From Brucellaceae bacterium (GTDB lineage Bacteria; Pseudomonadota; Alphaproteobacteria; Rhizobiales; Rhizobiaceae): a stretch of DNA of 64,000 nucleotides. Each line of letters begins with the position of its first letter. Position 1 is the stretch's first letter. The notes beneath the pieces are model-generated. The model did no database searches and had not been told where the DNA came from. It saw only the letters and a list, made by a program, of their open reading frames with translations. Shown piece by piece: positions 1 through 9,267 of the stretch. The stretch covers positions 607,330-671,329 of the forward strand of contig JACKJV010000001.1 in assembly GCA_020637775.1 (NCBI GenBank), written 5' to 3'. The position numbers and the translations under genes are program-made.

Positions 1-147
1 GTGGTCGACTATTTCCTGTTTCACACGCCGGCATGGTCCTTTGCGGTATTCAACCTGGCCGATGTGTGGATCACGCTGGGCGCCGGGCTGGTTCTCATCG
101 AAGAGGCGCTTTCCTGGCACCGCGCGGGAAAGGCCCGAAACGATTGA
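1..147 (+). CDS. lspA: Lipoprotein signal peptidase (signal peptidase II), C-terminal fragment
   Basis: This is the last 48 codons of an inner-membrane aspartic peptidase that removes the signal peptide of prolipoproteins after lipidation. The start lies left of the window. Visible are the conserved VVDYF block, which carries one catalytic aspartate, and the [18 protein letters not shown] block, whose FNxAD motif carries the second catalytic aspartate and continues into the last membrane helix. The chain ends in a short basic tail. Both motifs and their spacing are diagnostic, so the identification is firm although only the end is seen. Confidence 0.93.
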   Translation: MVDYFLFHTPAWSFAVFNLADVWITLGAGLVLIEEALSWHRAGKARND

Positions 148-152
148 CGGAC

Positions 153-168
153 GGCCCCGGCCGGGGCC
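153..168. repeat. 16-bp perfect palindrome between lspA and acuI
   Basis: GGCCCCGG is followed directly by its reverse complement CCGGGGCC, 5 bases after the lspA stop. It could fold into a short GC-only hairpin, but no T-run follows. It may be a weak transcript end or a chance GC palindrome. Confidence 0.35.
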
Positions 169-203
169 ACATGACACTGACTGACAATCCGGGAGACATC
201 ATC

Positions 204-1199
204 ATGCGTTCGACCTTCAAGGCCATCCTGATCTCGCGCGACGCGGACAAGAAACAGTCCGTGGGCGTGACCGAACTGTCCGAAGACGACCTGATGGAGG
301 GCGATGTCACCGTGGCGGTGGAAGCGACCACGGTGAACTACAAGGACGGTCTGGCGATCACCGGCAAGGCACCTGTCGTTCGCCACTGGCCGATGGTGCC
401 GGGCATCGATTTCGCGGGCACGGTCTCTGCCTCCTCGCATCCCGGCTGGAAGGAAGGCGACAAGGTGGTGCTCAACGGCTGGGGCACGGGCGAGACCCAT
501 TGGGGCGCCTATGCCGGCAAGGCCCGCGTGAAAGGCGACTGGCTGGTACCGCTGCCCGAAGGCATGTCGGCCCTGCAGGCGATGGCCATCGGCACGGCCG
601 GATACACGGCCATGCTCTGCGTCATGGCGCTGGAGCGCTACGGGATCAGGCCCGGTGACGGCCCCGTCGTGGTGACGGGCGCGGCAGGCGGCGTCGGCAC
701 GGTGGCCATTTCCGTGCTTTCCAAGCTCGGCCACGAGGTCATCGCCTCGACGGGCCGGCCGGAGGAATCCTCCTTCCTGAAGGATCTGGGCGCATCAGAC
801 ATCATCGACCGGGCGGAATTTTCCGAGCCCGGACGGCCGCTTGGCAAGGAACGGTTCGCCGCCGGCATCGACGTGGCCGGATCGCACACACTGGCCAATG
901 TGCTGGCGCAGACATGCTATGGCGGCGCGGTGGCGGCCTGCGGCCTGGCGCAAGGAATGGACCTGCCTGCCACGGTGGCCCCTTTCATCCTGCGCGGTGT
1001 TGCGCTTCTGGGCGTCGATTCGGTGATGGCGCCGAAGGCACGGCGTCTGGAAGCCTGGCAGCGCCTGGCAAGCGATCTCGACATGAACAAGCTTGAGGCC
1101 CTGTCGCAGACCATCGGCTTCGACGGCATCGTCGACACGGCCAGGGCCATCGTGGACGGCAAGGTGCGGGGCCGTGTGGCTGTCGACATGACGGCCTGA
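204..1199 (+). CDS. acuI: Acrylyl-CoA reductase / YhdH-type quinone oxidoreductase (MDR family)
   Basis: 331 aa zinc-independent medium-chain reductase. The family (AcuI/YhdH) reduces acryloyl-CoA to propionyl-CoA with NADPH in the cytosol, a step in acrylate/DMSP and related C3 metabolism and in acrylate detoxification. The nucleotide-binding motif [11 protein letters not shown] is at about residues 159-169. The N-terminal half has the GroES-like fold signature ([24 protein letters not shown]) and no zinc-binding cysteine cluster. The ATG at 204 is chosen because it starts the typical [10 protein letters not shown]-terminus; the open frame upstream has no family similarity. No dmd or other DMSP genes are adjacent, so the physiological substrate is inferred from the family only. 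Confidence 0.85.
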   Translation: MRSTFKAILISRDADKKQSVGVTELSEDDLMEGDVTVAVEATTVNYKDGLAITGKAPVVRHWPMVPGIDFAGTVSASSHPGWKEGDKVVLNGWGTGETHWGAYAGKARVKGDWLVPLPEGMSALQAMAIGTAGYTAMLCVMALERYGIRPGDGPVVVTGAAGGVGTVAISVLSKLGHEVIASTGRPEESSFLKDLGASDIIDRAEFSEPGRPLGKERFAAGIDVAGSHTLANVLAQTCYGGAVAACGLAQGMDLPATVAPFILRGVALLGVDSVMAPKARRLEAWQRLASDLDMNKLEALSQTIGFDGIVDTARAIVDGKVRGRVAVDMTA

Positions 1200-1634
1200 A
1201 ACGGCCCCATGCAGGCCGATTGGATACACGTTCCTGTCATCCACGAGAACGGCGGGAGCGCCCAGCCTGCTTGCCTTCCGACTGCCCTGGCGTCGACGAT
1301 TCCGGTTCGGAGCCATCAGCCAATCGTCCCGGTTCCCCGCCGTGGTGCTCTTGTCAGTGCGCCGCGACCGTGACTGCCTGACGGCCGATCCGGGTCATGG
1401 ACCAGCTGCGAGGTCTGCCCTTCGAAGCCAATTGATCAGGCAACCGCTCAATGCGTTGTTGCCTTCGAGGACGCTTCCCCGTATTGGATGGCGCAGGTGC
1501 CGGGCACCTGCTGCCTGCGGACGCAAGTCACGGTAAAGCCCGGAACAGATCGACATCTCACCCTCGAAGCATTTCGCAGGTGGGCAATGCAGGCCCCCCT
1601 CCCGATTCGAAATGCCTCTCCCGAGGAGTGAGCG
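1200..1634. other. 435-bp gap without a convincing gene
   Basis: No open frame here has a plausible start or recognisable product. The only structure noted is a perfect inverted repeat, CAGGTGC-CGG-GCACCTG, at 1494-1510. A ribosome-binding stretch (GAGGAG) just before 1635 belongs to the MATE gene. Base composition is slightly less regular than the flanking genes, so the gap may hold a decayed gene or the regulatory region of the MATE gene. Confidence 0.4.
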
Positions 1635-3029
1635 ATGGCCGTCGGACCCGCGCTGAATGCAATTGAAAACCGATTCCTGACCCAGCCAGTCGGGCGATTG
1701 TTCCTGTCAAATGCCCTCCCCATGGCGGTTGTCATGTCGATGGGCGGCCTGCTGAACGTCATCGACGGGATCTTCGTCGGGCGATTCGTTGGCGCGCAGG
1801 CCCTGGCCGCGGTCAGCCTGGCCTTTCCGGTCGTCATGCTGCTCGCCGCGCTGACCACCCTGGCGGGCGGCGGCATGTCGGGTCTGCTTGCCCGCCACCT
1901 TGGCGCCGGGTCTCGCGCGGCGGCTGGCGCGGTGTTCGCCGGAGCCCACGGGCTGGCTCTCGCCATCTCTGCGGTGCTGATCGCCGTGGCGCTTTCGGCC
2001 GGTCCTGCCATCATCTCCACGCTCGCCGCCGGAAACACGGATGTAACGGGGCCGGCGGGGCGCTATCTGCTGATCCTCATACTGGGCGCGCCGGTCCAGT
2101 TCGCGCTGGGCCTGCACGCCGATGCCCTGCGCAATGAGGGACGCGCGGGGCATATCGCCATGCTCTCGGTGCTGGTGAACCTGCTGAACATCGGGGCGAA
2201 CTATATCGCGATCGTAGTCCTTGGACTCGGGGTGACTGGCTCTGCACTCGGCACCGTAGGAGCGCAGAGCCTGGGCCTGACGCTGTTGCTGGTCGCGCGG
2301 GCACGCGATCGCGACCTTCTACCCCTTGGCTCGCTCCGGAACGCCAGCTGGCTGGCGGGATGGCCGCAGATTCTCTCGCTCGGCCTTCCGCTTTGCCTGA
2401 ATTTCATCGGGATGGCTCTGGTGGCGAGCACCGTTCTCCTTGTCATCGGCACCACTGCCGCCGATCATGCCACCTTCATCGCGGCCTACGGTGTGGTGAC
2501 GCGCGTTCTCGGACTGGCTTTCCTTCCGCAGATGGCGCTCGCGCTGACCACCCAGAGCATTACCGGCAACAATGCCGGCGCGCGCCGCATGGACCGGGCT
2601 GGTGCGGCCCTGAAGCTGGCCATGGGAAGCGCGTTCGTCTGGTGTCTTGCCGTGGCGCTGGCAGGAGCGTTCGCGGGCGAACCGCTGGGCGCGCTGTTCT
2701 CGAACGACCCGGCGGTCATCGCAGCCGTTGCCACCATCCTGCGACCGATGACCGCTCTCTACGTGATCACCGGGCCAGTGCTCGTCCTGGCCATGCATTT
2801 CCAGGCGATGGGCTTTCCACTTCGCACCGCGGCGCTGACCCTGGTCAAGCCCTGGCTGCTGACGCCGGCACTGCTCGTCGTCCTGAATGCGCTGGCGGGG
2901 ATCGACGGTCTGTGGTTCGCCTTCCCGGTCGCGGATGCCGCTTTGCTTGTCATGACCCTGATCCTGGTCCGCCGGGCCCGCCTGATCGCCCCTGTCTCAG
3001 CGACACCGTCTGCCAAGGAGGCCGCATGA
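1635..3029 (+). CDS. MATE family multidrug/toxin efflux transporter
   Basis: 464 aa polytopic inner-membrane protein with about twelve hydrophobic helices arranged as two homologous halves. MATE proteins export cationic drugs or toxins, or organic compounds, in exchange for Na+ or H+. Family-like segments are the opening (LFLSNALPMAVVMSMGGLLNVIDGIFVGRFVGAQALAAVSLAFP, which spans more than one helix) and the matching second-half segment around FLPQMALALTTQSITGNNAGARR. The ATG at 1635 follows GAGGAG with good spacing. The stop overlaps the ATG of a 32-codon ORF (ATGA). The gene stands between an intergenic gap and a sensor kinase, so the substrate cannot be inferred from context. Confidence 0.85.
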   Translation: MAVGPALNAIENRFLTQPVGRLFLSNALPMAVVMSMGGLLNVIDGIFVGRFVGAQALAAVSLAFPVVMLLAALTTLAGGGMSGLLARHLGAGSRAAAGAVFAGAHGLALAISAVLIAVALSAGPAIISTLAAGNTDVTGPAGRYLLILILGAPVQFALGLHADALRNEGRAGHIAMLSVLVNLLNIGANYIAIVVLGLGVTGSALGTVGAQSLGLTLLLVARARDRDLLPLGSLRNASWLAGWPQILSLGLPLCLNFIGMALVASTVLLVIGTTAADHATFIAAYGVVTRVLGLAFLPQMALALTTQSITGNNAGARRMDRAGAALKLAMGSAFVWCLAVALAGAFAGEPLGALFSNDPAVIAAVATILRPMTALYVITGPVLVLAMHFQAMGFPLRTAALTLVKPWLLTPALLVVLNALAGIDGLWFAFPVADAALLVMTLILVRRARLIAPVSATPSAKEAA

Positions 3030-3124
3030 CAAGGCACGACTATCCGCCACGCCCCGCATGGCTGTCGCACGCAGGTCTGGAGCGTCTCCCGCCTGCTCTG
3101 GTGGATGACAGTGTAAAATTTTAG
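3026..3124 (+). CDS. Hypothetical 32-aa ORF overlapping the MATE stop codon
   Basis: The ATG at 3026 overlaps the MATE TGA by the classic ATGA arrangement, with AAGGAG-like bases (CCAAGGAGG) just upstream. The product is 32 residues beginning MTRHDYPPRPAWLSHAG, not recognised. It could be a translationally coupled small protein or the remaining 5' end of a larger deleted gene. The coupling and ribosome-binding site are seen; expression and function are unknown. Confidence 0.35.
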   Translation: MTRHDYPPRPAWLSHAGLERLPPALVDDSVKF

Positions 3125-3147
3125 CGATCGGACAAAACCTTCCCTAA

Positions 3148-3181
3148 TCGTGTCCATGGCATGATGGGTTCATGGACACGA
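3148..3181 (+). promoter_or_regulatory. 11-bp perfect inverted repeat spanning the sensor-kinase start codon
   Basis: TCGTGTCCATG (3148-3158) pairs perfectly with CATGGACACGA (3171-3181), leaving a 12-base loop. The right arm contains the ATG (3172-3174) of the downstream hybrid kinase, so in RNA the stem would bury the start codon. It may control translation or be a protein operator. Confidence 0.5.
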
Positions 3182-5409
3182 GGCGCCAACCCGAAACCGC
3201 CGCCATGGAACCGGCCGGACACACCCCGGCCGCGGGCCGGGGTGGGCTGTTGCGTCAGCGCCTGCTGCCGGAGGAAACCGGAGCCGGCAAGCTGGTCACC
3301 GGCTGCGGCCTGATGATCCTCATGCTTGCGGGCCTGGCCGGCCTGGGCGGGACGTCCGGACTCGTGACCACGATCCTGGCCGTCTTCGGCATCGCGGGCG
3401 CAGCAGCGGGCATCGCGCTCGACCGGCGCGAACGCAAGCAGCTCAACGCCATTGCCAGCACGGCGGAGGCGCAGGACGCCGACTATGAAGCGCTCGCCGA
3501 CCGCATGTGGGAATTGCAGGAAAGCGAGGAGCGCTTCCTCGGCCTGATCGATGCCCTTGGCGACCTTGTCGTCCATCGCGACAGGAAGGGGCGCATCGTC
3601 TATGCCAATGGCGCCTTCGCGCGCCTGCTGGAGCTGGACCCGCGCAACATTCGCGGCCTGACGCTCGCCGACCTCGGCATCACACTGGACATCGCCCCCG
3701 ACACCGGGCACGGCGAAGGCGATTGCCTGACCTCCAGCGACGTGTCCGTGCAGACCGCCGCCGGCATCCGCTGGTTCTCGTGGACGGAACACTCCATTCG
3801 CGACGGCAGGACCGGCACCGTTTCGCACCGGGCCATCGCCCGCGACATCACCGCGCGCAAGAAGGCCGAACACGACCTGATTGAGGCGCGCGAACGGGCC
3901 GAGGCGGCAAGCCAGGCGAAGTCGCGCTTTCTCGCCACGGTCAGCCATGAGATCCGCACGCCGATGAACGGCATCGTGGGCATGGCGCGCCTGCTGGCCG
4001 ATACCGGCCTGACGCCGGAACAGAAGACCTATGTCGATTCCGTTTCGACCTCCGCCGACGCATTGCTGCTGCTGATCGAGGACCTGCTGGATTTCTCCAA
4101 GATCGAGGCCGGGCGGATCGAGATCGTGCCGCAGGATGTGCTTGTCCGCGAGATCGTCGACAGCGTGGTCGAACTCCTGGCGTCACGGGCCTATGCCAAG
4201 GGCATCGCCATTGCCGCGCATGTCGATCCGCGCGTACCGGAAACGCTTGTGACGGACCCCGGCAAGCTGCGGCAGGTGCTGCTGAACCTGGCCGGCAATG
4301 CGGTGAAGTTCACCGAGACCGGGGGCGTGCGCCTTTCCGTCACGATGGCGGCGGGCGCCTGCGGGCCGGCGGTGTCCATCGCGATCGGCGATACGGGGCC
4401 GGGCCTGAAACCGGAGGACCGCGAGCGGATCTTCGAGGATTTCGAACAGGCCGACGGGACATCGACACGACGCCATGGCGGGGCCGGGCTTGGACTGGCG
4501 ATATCGCGGCGGCTGATCAACGCCATGGGTGGTGCAATCGGCGTGGAGAGCGAACCGGGCAAGGGGTCGGTCTTCACCGTGTCGCTGCCCTGCGCGGCAT
4601 CGCCCGCCTTGCCCGCACGTCATCTGGCCGGCCGCCGCTATCTGCTGCTGCTATCCAGCCGCCTGGAAGCCGAAGTGCTGGCTGCGACCCTGTCGGCCGA
4701 AGGCGCCAAAGCCATCATCCACGATGGTGTCGAGGCGGCCATGGAAACGGGTCCCGATCACTTCGATGCGATGCTGATCGACGCTGAACTGGAGCAGGGC
4801 GATGCGCTTGAAAGGCTGCGCGCGGCGGGCATTTCCGCGTCAAATCCGGTCATCCTGATCGCGCCGGGCGACCGTGGCCGGCTGGCCGGCTTGCGCTCGT
4901 CGGGCTATCTCAACTTCCTTGCACGGCCCGTTCGCGGCACCACTCTGCTGCGGATTCTGGTTTCTGATACCCATGCGGCAAGGCCTGCCCTGCCGGCCCG
5001 CGATGCCCCGTCGCGGGCCAAGGGACCGGGCCTCTCGATCCTGCTGGCCGAAGACAACCCGATCAACGCCATGCTGGCGCGCGCCGCGCTGGAACGGGCA
5101 GGACACAATGTGACCTTGGCCGAGGATGGCGGGCAGGCAGTGGACCTGTTCGCCCGGCAGGCCGGCACCGGTTACGACGTCATTCTCATGGACCTGCACA
5201 TGCCTGTCCTCGACGGCCTCGACGCCATCGACCGGATCCGCGCGATGGAAGAGGAACACGGCTGGCACGCAACGCCCGTTCTCGTGCTCACCGCCGACGG
5301 GCAGGAAGAAACGCGCGCCCGCGCGCTCGCCCACGGCGCCAACGGTTTCCTGACAAAGCCGCTCGATCCCGACCGGCTTTCCTCGGCGGTGCTCGACGCC
5401 GCGGCATGA
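3172..5409 (+). CDS. Hybrid sensor histidine kinase with PAS, pseudo-receiver and receiver domains
   Basis: 745 aa. Two adjacent membrane helices lie at about residues 40-84, with almost no periplasmic loop. They are followed by a short coiled linker, a PAS domain (about 117-225), a HisKA dimerisation domain (FLATVSHEIRTPMNG, phosphorylated His259) and a HATPase domain (LLNLAGNAVKFTETGG, then GDTGPGL and GAGLGLAIS). A degenerate receiver-like domain follows (about 480-605). A complete C-terminal receiver ends the protein, with acidic pair AEDNP, phospho-Asp674 in LMDLHMP, and Lys in LTKPLD. It should autophosphorylate and pass phosphate to its own receiver and then to a separate phosphotransfer protein. 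The signal is probably membrane or cytosolic, because no sensor loop is exposed outside. No cognate Hpt or regulator is adjacent. Start chosen at 3172; a Met twelve codons on is an alternative. Confidence 0.88.
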   Translation: MDTRRQPETAAMEPAGHTPAAGRGGLLRQRLLPEETGAGKLVTGCGLMILMLAGLAGLGGTSGLVTTILAVFGIAGAAAGIALDRRERKQLNAIASTAEAQDADYEALADRMWELQESEERFLGLIDALGDLVVHRDRKGRIVYANGAFARLLELDPRNIRGLTLADLGITLDIAPDTGHGEGDCLTSSDVSVQTAAGIRWFSWTEHSIRDGRTGTVSHRAIARDITARKKAEHDLIEARERAEAASQAKSRFLATVSHEIRTPMNGIVGMARLLADTGLTPEQKTYVDSVSTSADALLLLIEDLLDFSKIEAGRIEIVPQDVLVREIVDSVVELLASRAYAKGIAIAAHVDPRVPETLVTDPGKLRQVLLNLAGNAVKFTETGGVRLSVTMAAGACGPAVSIAIGDTGPGLKPEDRERIFEDFEQADGTSTRRHGGAGLGLAISRRLINAMGGAIGVESEPGKGSVFTVSLPCAASPALPARHLAGRRYLLLLSSRLEAEVLAATLSAEGAKAIIHDGVEAAMETGPDHFDAMLIDAELEQGDALERLRAAGISASNPVILIAPGDRGRLAGLRSSGYLNFLARPVRGTTLLRILVSDTHAARPALPARDAPSRAKGPGLSILLAEDNPINAMLARAALERAGHNVTLAEDGGQAVDLFARQAGTGYDVILMDLHMPVLDGLDAIDRIRAMEEEHGWHATPVLVLTADGQEETRARALAHGANGFLTKPLDPDRLSSAVLDAAA

Positions 5410-5452
5410 GCGGTTTTGCTAGCCGACAAATGACCCGCCGGCAGCCGCCTTG

Positions 5453-5485
5453 CGGTCATCGGCCTGTCACCGGCCTGTTGCAATC
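5453..5485 (+). promoter_or_regulatory. Candidate Pho box: three 11-bp PhoB-type direct repeats before olsB
   Basis: Three consecutive 11-mers are seen: CGGTCATCGGC (5453-5463), CTGTCACCGGC (5464-5474) and CTGTTGCAATC (5475-5485). The central pair, CTGTCAC-CGGC-CTGTTGC, matches the layout of the PhoB site (CTGTCAT, four bases, CTGTCAT) with a few mismatches. It sits 48 bp before the olsB start. In Sinorhizobium, ornithine-lipid synthesis through olsB is induced by phosphate limitation through PhoB, which fits; the site itself is inferred. Confidence 0.6.
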
Positions 5486-5532
5486 GATCTGTATCTGGAC
5501 GCGCGACGACACCGCAACGGAGATTCGCCGTC

Positions 5533-6408
5533 ATGCATGGCCGCTTGATTGCCCGCGAGATTCAGCCTAACGCATCCTTTGTGATGGAACATGCCCAGGC
5601 AATCAGTGCGCTGGCGGAGCCGAAGGGCGTCCTCGGCCGTATCGGCACGATGGAGGTGCGCCTGGCGCGCAACAGCGCCGAAATCGCGGCCGCCCAGGCT
5701 GTGCGTTTCCGCGTCTTCTACGAGGAGCTGGGCGCCAAGCGGGCACAAGTCCACGATCTGGAACAGCGCGACGCCGACCGCTTCGACATGATCTGCGACC
5801 ACCTGCTGGTCATCGACACGTCGATTGCGGGGCCGGAGAATCAGCAGATCGTCGGCACCTACCGGCTGCTGCGCCAGGAACGCGCATTGGCCGGTGGCGG
5901 CTTCTACACCAGCGGCGAATTCAACCTGGACAGCCTGATCCGCCGGCATCCCACCCGCAACTTCCTGGAGCTCGGCCGCTCCTGTGTCCTGCCGGCCTAC
6001 CGGCACAAACGCACGGTGGAATTGCTGTGGCAGGGCATCTGGACCTATTGCAACCATCACAAGATCGACGTGATGACCGGCTGCGCCTCGCTTCCGGGCG
6101 TCGTGCCGGCGGCTCATGCCGAATCGCTGACCTTCCTGGCACACAACTTCACCGCCACGGGCGCATGGCGGGCTTCCGCCCTGCCGGCCCACTATCACGC
6201 GATGGACCTGATGCCCGCCGAAGCGGTGAACCCGAAGGCAGCGCTTGCTGCGCTGCCGCCGCTGGTGAAGGGGTATCTGCGCCTCGGCGCGATGATCGGC
6301 GACGGCTGCGTCATCGATCCGGATTTCCGCACGGTTGACGTGCTTGTCATCCTGCCGGTCGAGCGCATCGGCGAGCGCTATCTCCAGCATTACGCGCCCA
6401 AGCAGTAA
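5533..6408 (+). CDS. olsB: L-ornithine N-alpha-acyltransferase (GNAT fold), ornithine lipid synthesis
   Basis: 291 aa. OlsB transfers a 3-hydroxyacyl group from acyl-ACP to the alpha-amino group of ornithine, making lyso-ornithine lipid at the cytoplasmic face of the inner membrane. OlsA then adds the second acyl chain. Recognisable blocks are AQAVRFRVFYEELGA, the conserved DRFDMICDHLLVID segment, the ELGRSCVLPAYR block typical of acyl-homoserine-lactone-synthase-like GNATs, and GYLRLGAMIGDGCVIDPDF. No olsA is visible in the window. The ATG at 5533 has GGAG upstream; a second Met at 5584 is possible. Position next to mutS is conserved in rhizobia. A Pho-box-like repeat upstream suggests control by phosphate. 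Confidence 0.9.
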   Translation: MHGRLIAREIQPNASFVMEHAQAISALAEPKGVLGRIGTMEVRLARNSAEIAAAQAVRFRVFYEELGAKRAQVHDLEQRDADRFDMICDHLLVIDTSIAGPENQQIVGTYRLLRQERALAGGGFYTSGEFNLDSLIRRHPTRNFLELGRSCVLPAYRHKRTVELLWQGIWTYCNHHKIDVMTGCASLPGVVPAAHAESLTFLAHNFTATGAWRASALPAHYHAMDLMPAEAVNPKAALAALPPLVKGYLRLGAMIGDGCVIDPDFRTVDVLVILPVERIGERYLQHYAPKQ

Positions 6409-6417
6409 GCCGGCGGT

Positions 6418-9150
6418 TCAGCGGCTCTTCGGCAGGAGCGCCTTCAGCCGGTAGAGCGCGTCGAGCGCCTCGCGCGGGCTCATCTCGTCGGGCAAGAGGT
6501 CGGCGACGGCCCTTTCCAGCGCATCGTCCCTTTTGAGCGCCGGCTTTTCGGCACGCATGGCAACGCTGAAAAGCGGCAGGTCGTCGGCCAGCCGGGCGGC
6601 GGGAGAGGCCGTTTCGCCGGCTTCCAGCTTCTGCAACACTTCACGGGCACGCTCGACAACCGGCTCCGGCAGGCCGGCAAGGCGGGCCACCTGCACGCCA
6701 TAGGACCGGTCGGCGGCGCCGCGCGCCACTTCATGCAGGAAGATCACCTCGCCATTCCACTCACGCACCTTGACCGTCACCGAATGGAGGCGCGAAAGCC
6801 GCGCCGTGAGGGCGTTCATCTCGTGGAAATGGGTTGCGAAAATGGCACGGCAGCGGTTGTGGTCGTGCAGGAACTCCATGGCCGCCCAGGCGATGGACAG
6901 GCCGTCGAAGGTTGCCGTGCCACGGCCGATCTCATCAAGGATCACCAGCGCGCGGGGACCGGCCTGATTGAGGATCGCCGCCGTCTCGACCATTTCCACC
7001 ATGAAGGTGGAGCGGCCGCGGGCAAGGTCGTCGGACGCGCCAACGCGGCTGAACAGGCGGTCCACGACGCCAATATGGGCCGCGGCCGCCGGCACCCAGG
7101 CGCCCATCTGCGCCAGGATGGCGATCAGCGCATTCTGGCGCAGGAACGTCGACTTGCCGCCCATGTTGGGGCCGGTCAGGAGCCAGATCACGCCGTCGCC
7201 GCCAGCGGTTTCAGGCGACAGGTCGCAATCATTGGCGACGAAGGGGTCTGCGGCCTGACGGCGCAGCGCCTGCTCCACGACCGCGTGGCGCCCGGCCGCG
7301 ATGCTGAAGGCGAGGCTGGCGTCGACCTTCGGCCGCGTCCAGTTCTCCGCCTCGGCCAGCACTGCCAGCGCGGCCGACACATCGAGTACGGCCAACGCTT
7401 CGGCGCCCGCGCGAATGGCGGCGGCAGCGGCGACGGTTTCCTCCACCAGCGCGGCGAAGACGGCAAGCTCGATCTCCAGCGCGCGGCCGGCGGCGTTTGC
7501 GATCCGGCTTTCCAGTTCCGCGAGTTCGGTGGTGGTGAAACGCATGGCATTGGCCATGGTCTGGCGGTGGATGAAGCGCGCCTTTGCTTCCGGTGTGCCG
7601 GTCAGGACGTCCTGATGGTTGGCCGTCACCTCGATGTAATAACCCAGCACGTTGTTGTGCCGGATCTTCAGTGACCGGATACCGGTTTCCTCGATCAGAT
7701 CAGCCTGCATGGCGGCAATGACCCGGCGCGACCGGTCGCGCAGCGCGCGCATCTCGTCCAGTTCGCCATGATAACCCTCGGCCACGAAGCCGCCGTCGCG
7801 CCGCAGAAGCGGAAGGTCGTCGCCAAGCGCCCTTGCCAGATGATCGCCCAGGGCCTGCGGCAGCGCGGCCAATGCGGCGCAGGCCGCCTGCAATTCAGGC
7901 GGCAGCATGGCGCCTTCGAGCATCCGGGCGGTCTCGCTGGCGGCCGCCAGTCCGGCGCAGATGGCGCCAAGATCGCGCGGACCTCCGCGGTCCAGCGCCA
8001 GGCGGGTCAGCGCGCGCGGCATGTCCGGCGCAGCCTTGAGCAGGGCGCGCAAGCGGGCGCACAGGTCGGGATCGTCAAGGAAGAAGGCCACCGAATCCTG
8101 CCGCGCGGCAATGGCGCCGGGGTCCGTCAGCGGCGCGGTCAGCCGGTCGGCCAGCAGGCGCGCGCCGCCGCCGGTCACCGTTCTGTCGATGGCTTTCAGC
8201 AGGGCGCCGTCGCGGCTGCCCGACAGGGTGCGCAGCAGTTCAAGATTGGCCCGTGTCGCGGCGTCGATATACATCGACGTGCCGTCTTCCTCGCGGCGCG
8301 GCCGCTCCAGCGGCGGGCGGCCCTCGATCTGGGTCTTCTCGACATAGGCGATGACGCCGGCGATTGCCGACAGTTCGGCGCGGGAAAACTGGCCAAAACC
8401 GTCCAGCGCGCCGACGCCAAAGAAACGGGCGATGCGATCCGGCGCGGCCACGGAATCGAACAGGCTGGCCGGTTGCGGATTGGCGGTGCGGCCGAGCATG
8501 TCGACCAGCGGACGGAGCGCGGGATCGTGAAACAGCGGTTCGGCCAGCACCAGTTCGCGCGGATCGACCCGGGCGATGCCGGCGGCAAGCGCGCCTTCAT
8601 CAAGTGCAGCAACGCGGAAATCGCCGGTGGACATGTCGGCCCAGGCCAGCGCGTATCCCTCGCCCCTCACGCGGCCCAGCGCTGCCAGGTGATTGGGCGC
8701 GGACGGGTCGAGCAGCTTTTCCTCCGTCAACGTACCCGGCGTGACAAGGCGGATGACATCGCGGCGGACAACGGCCTTGGAGCCGCGCTTCTTCGCTTCC
8801 GCCGGGTCTTCCACCTGCTCGCAAACGGCCACGCGATGGCCGGCGGCGATGAGCTTCTGCAGATAGTCGTCGGCGGCATGAACAGGCACGCCGCACATGG
8901 GAATGTCCTCGCCCATATGCTTGCCGCGCTTCGTCAGTGTAATCCCGAGCGTGCGCGCCGCGATCTCGGCATCGGCAAAGAAGAGTTCGTAGAAATCGCC
9001 CATCCGGTAGAACAGCAGCGAGTCCGGATTGGCCATCTTGATCTCGATATATTGCTCCATCATCGGCGTTGCCGAAGTCAGACTTTCGGGCGAGCCCAGC
9101 GATCGAAGGCCGTGGGGATGGCTGTCTGTGCTGTCTTTGTCCGGCTGCAA
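6418..9150 (-). CDS. mutS: DNA mismatch repair ATPase MutS
   Basis: 910 aa from the chosen start. MutS binds mismatches as a dimer and recruits MutL. The N-terminal mismatch-reading motif GDFYELF is present (Phe-x-Glu). The C-terminal ATPase shows Walker [10 protein letters not shown] (Lys about residue 666), Walker [12 protein letters not shown] and the ATHFHEM segment. A short C-terminal helix-turn region ends the protein. Start: the TTG at 9150 has AGGGGAAG eight bases upstream and yields the short variable N-terminal extension usual in rhizobial MutS. The alternative ATG at 9063 (MMEQYIE) has no ribosome-binding site. The gene is divergent from maeB with a gap of about 117 bp. A very long open frame continues upstream through antisense DNA and is not coding. 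Confidence 0.95.
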   Translation of the reverse strand: MQPDKDSTDSHPHGLRSLGSPESLTSATPMMEQYIEIKMANPDSLLFYRMGDFYELFFADAEIAARTLGITLTKRGKHMGEDIPMCGVPVHAADDYLQKLIAAGHRVAVCEQVEDPAEAKKRGSKAVVRRDVIRLVTPGTLTEEKLLDPSAPNHLAALGRVRGEGYALAWADMSTGDFRVAALDEGALAAGIARVDPRELVLAEPLFHDPALRPLVDMLGRTANPQPASLFDSVAAPDRIARFFGVGALDGFGQFSRAELSAIAGVIAYVEKTQIEGRPPLERPRREEDGTSMYIDAATRANLELLRTLSGSRDGALLKAIDRTVTGGGARLLADRLTAPLTDPGAIAARQDSVAFFLDDPDLCARLRALLKAAPDMPRALTRLALDRGGPRDLGAICAGLAAASETARMLEGAMLPPELQAACAALAALPQALGDHLARALGDDLPLLRRDGGFVAEGYHGELDEMRALRDRSRRVIAAMQADLIEETGIRSLKIRHNNVLGYYIEVTANHQDVLTGTPEAKARFIHRQTMANAMRFTTTELAELESRIANAAGRALEIELAVFAALVEETVAAAAAIRAGAEALAVLDVSAALAVLAEAENWTRPKVDASLAFSIAAGRHAVVEQALRRQAADPFVANDCDLSPETAGGDGVIWLLTGPNMGGKSTFLRQNALIAILAQMGAWVPAAAAHIGVVDRLFSRVGASDDLARGRSTFMVEMVETAAILNQAGPRALVILDEIGRGTATFDGLSIAWAAMEFLHDHNRCRAIFATHFHEMNALTARLSRLHSVTVKVREWNGEVIFLHEVARGAADRSYGVQVARLAGLPEPVVERAREVLQKLEAGETASPAARLADDLPLFSVAMRAEKPALKRDDALERAVADLLPDEMSPREALDALYRLKALLPKSR

Positions 9151-9267
9151 GGCGGAAACTTCCCCTGTTGCGACCCGGAAGGGTCCAAATTTCCCGTTTG
9201 GCGATTTACACGCCCGATGTGTAGCCTTATCGAAACTGCTCCACAGCAAAAACTTCCGGGAACGTTC

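Noticed and set aside
1342..1536. A 64-codon ORF in the acuI-MATE gap
   Set aside because: No ribosome-binding site, no family pattern, Arg/Cys-rich translation typical of chance frames.
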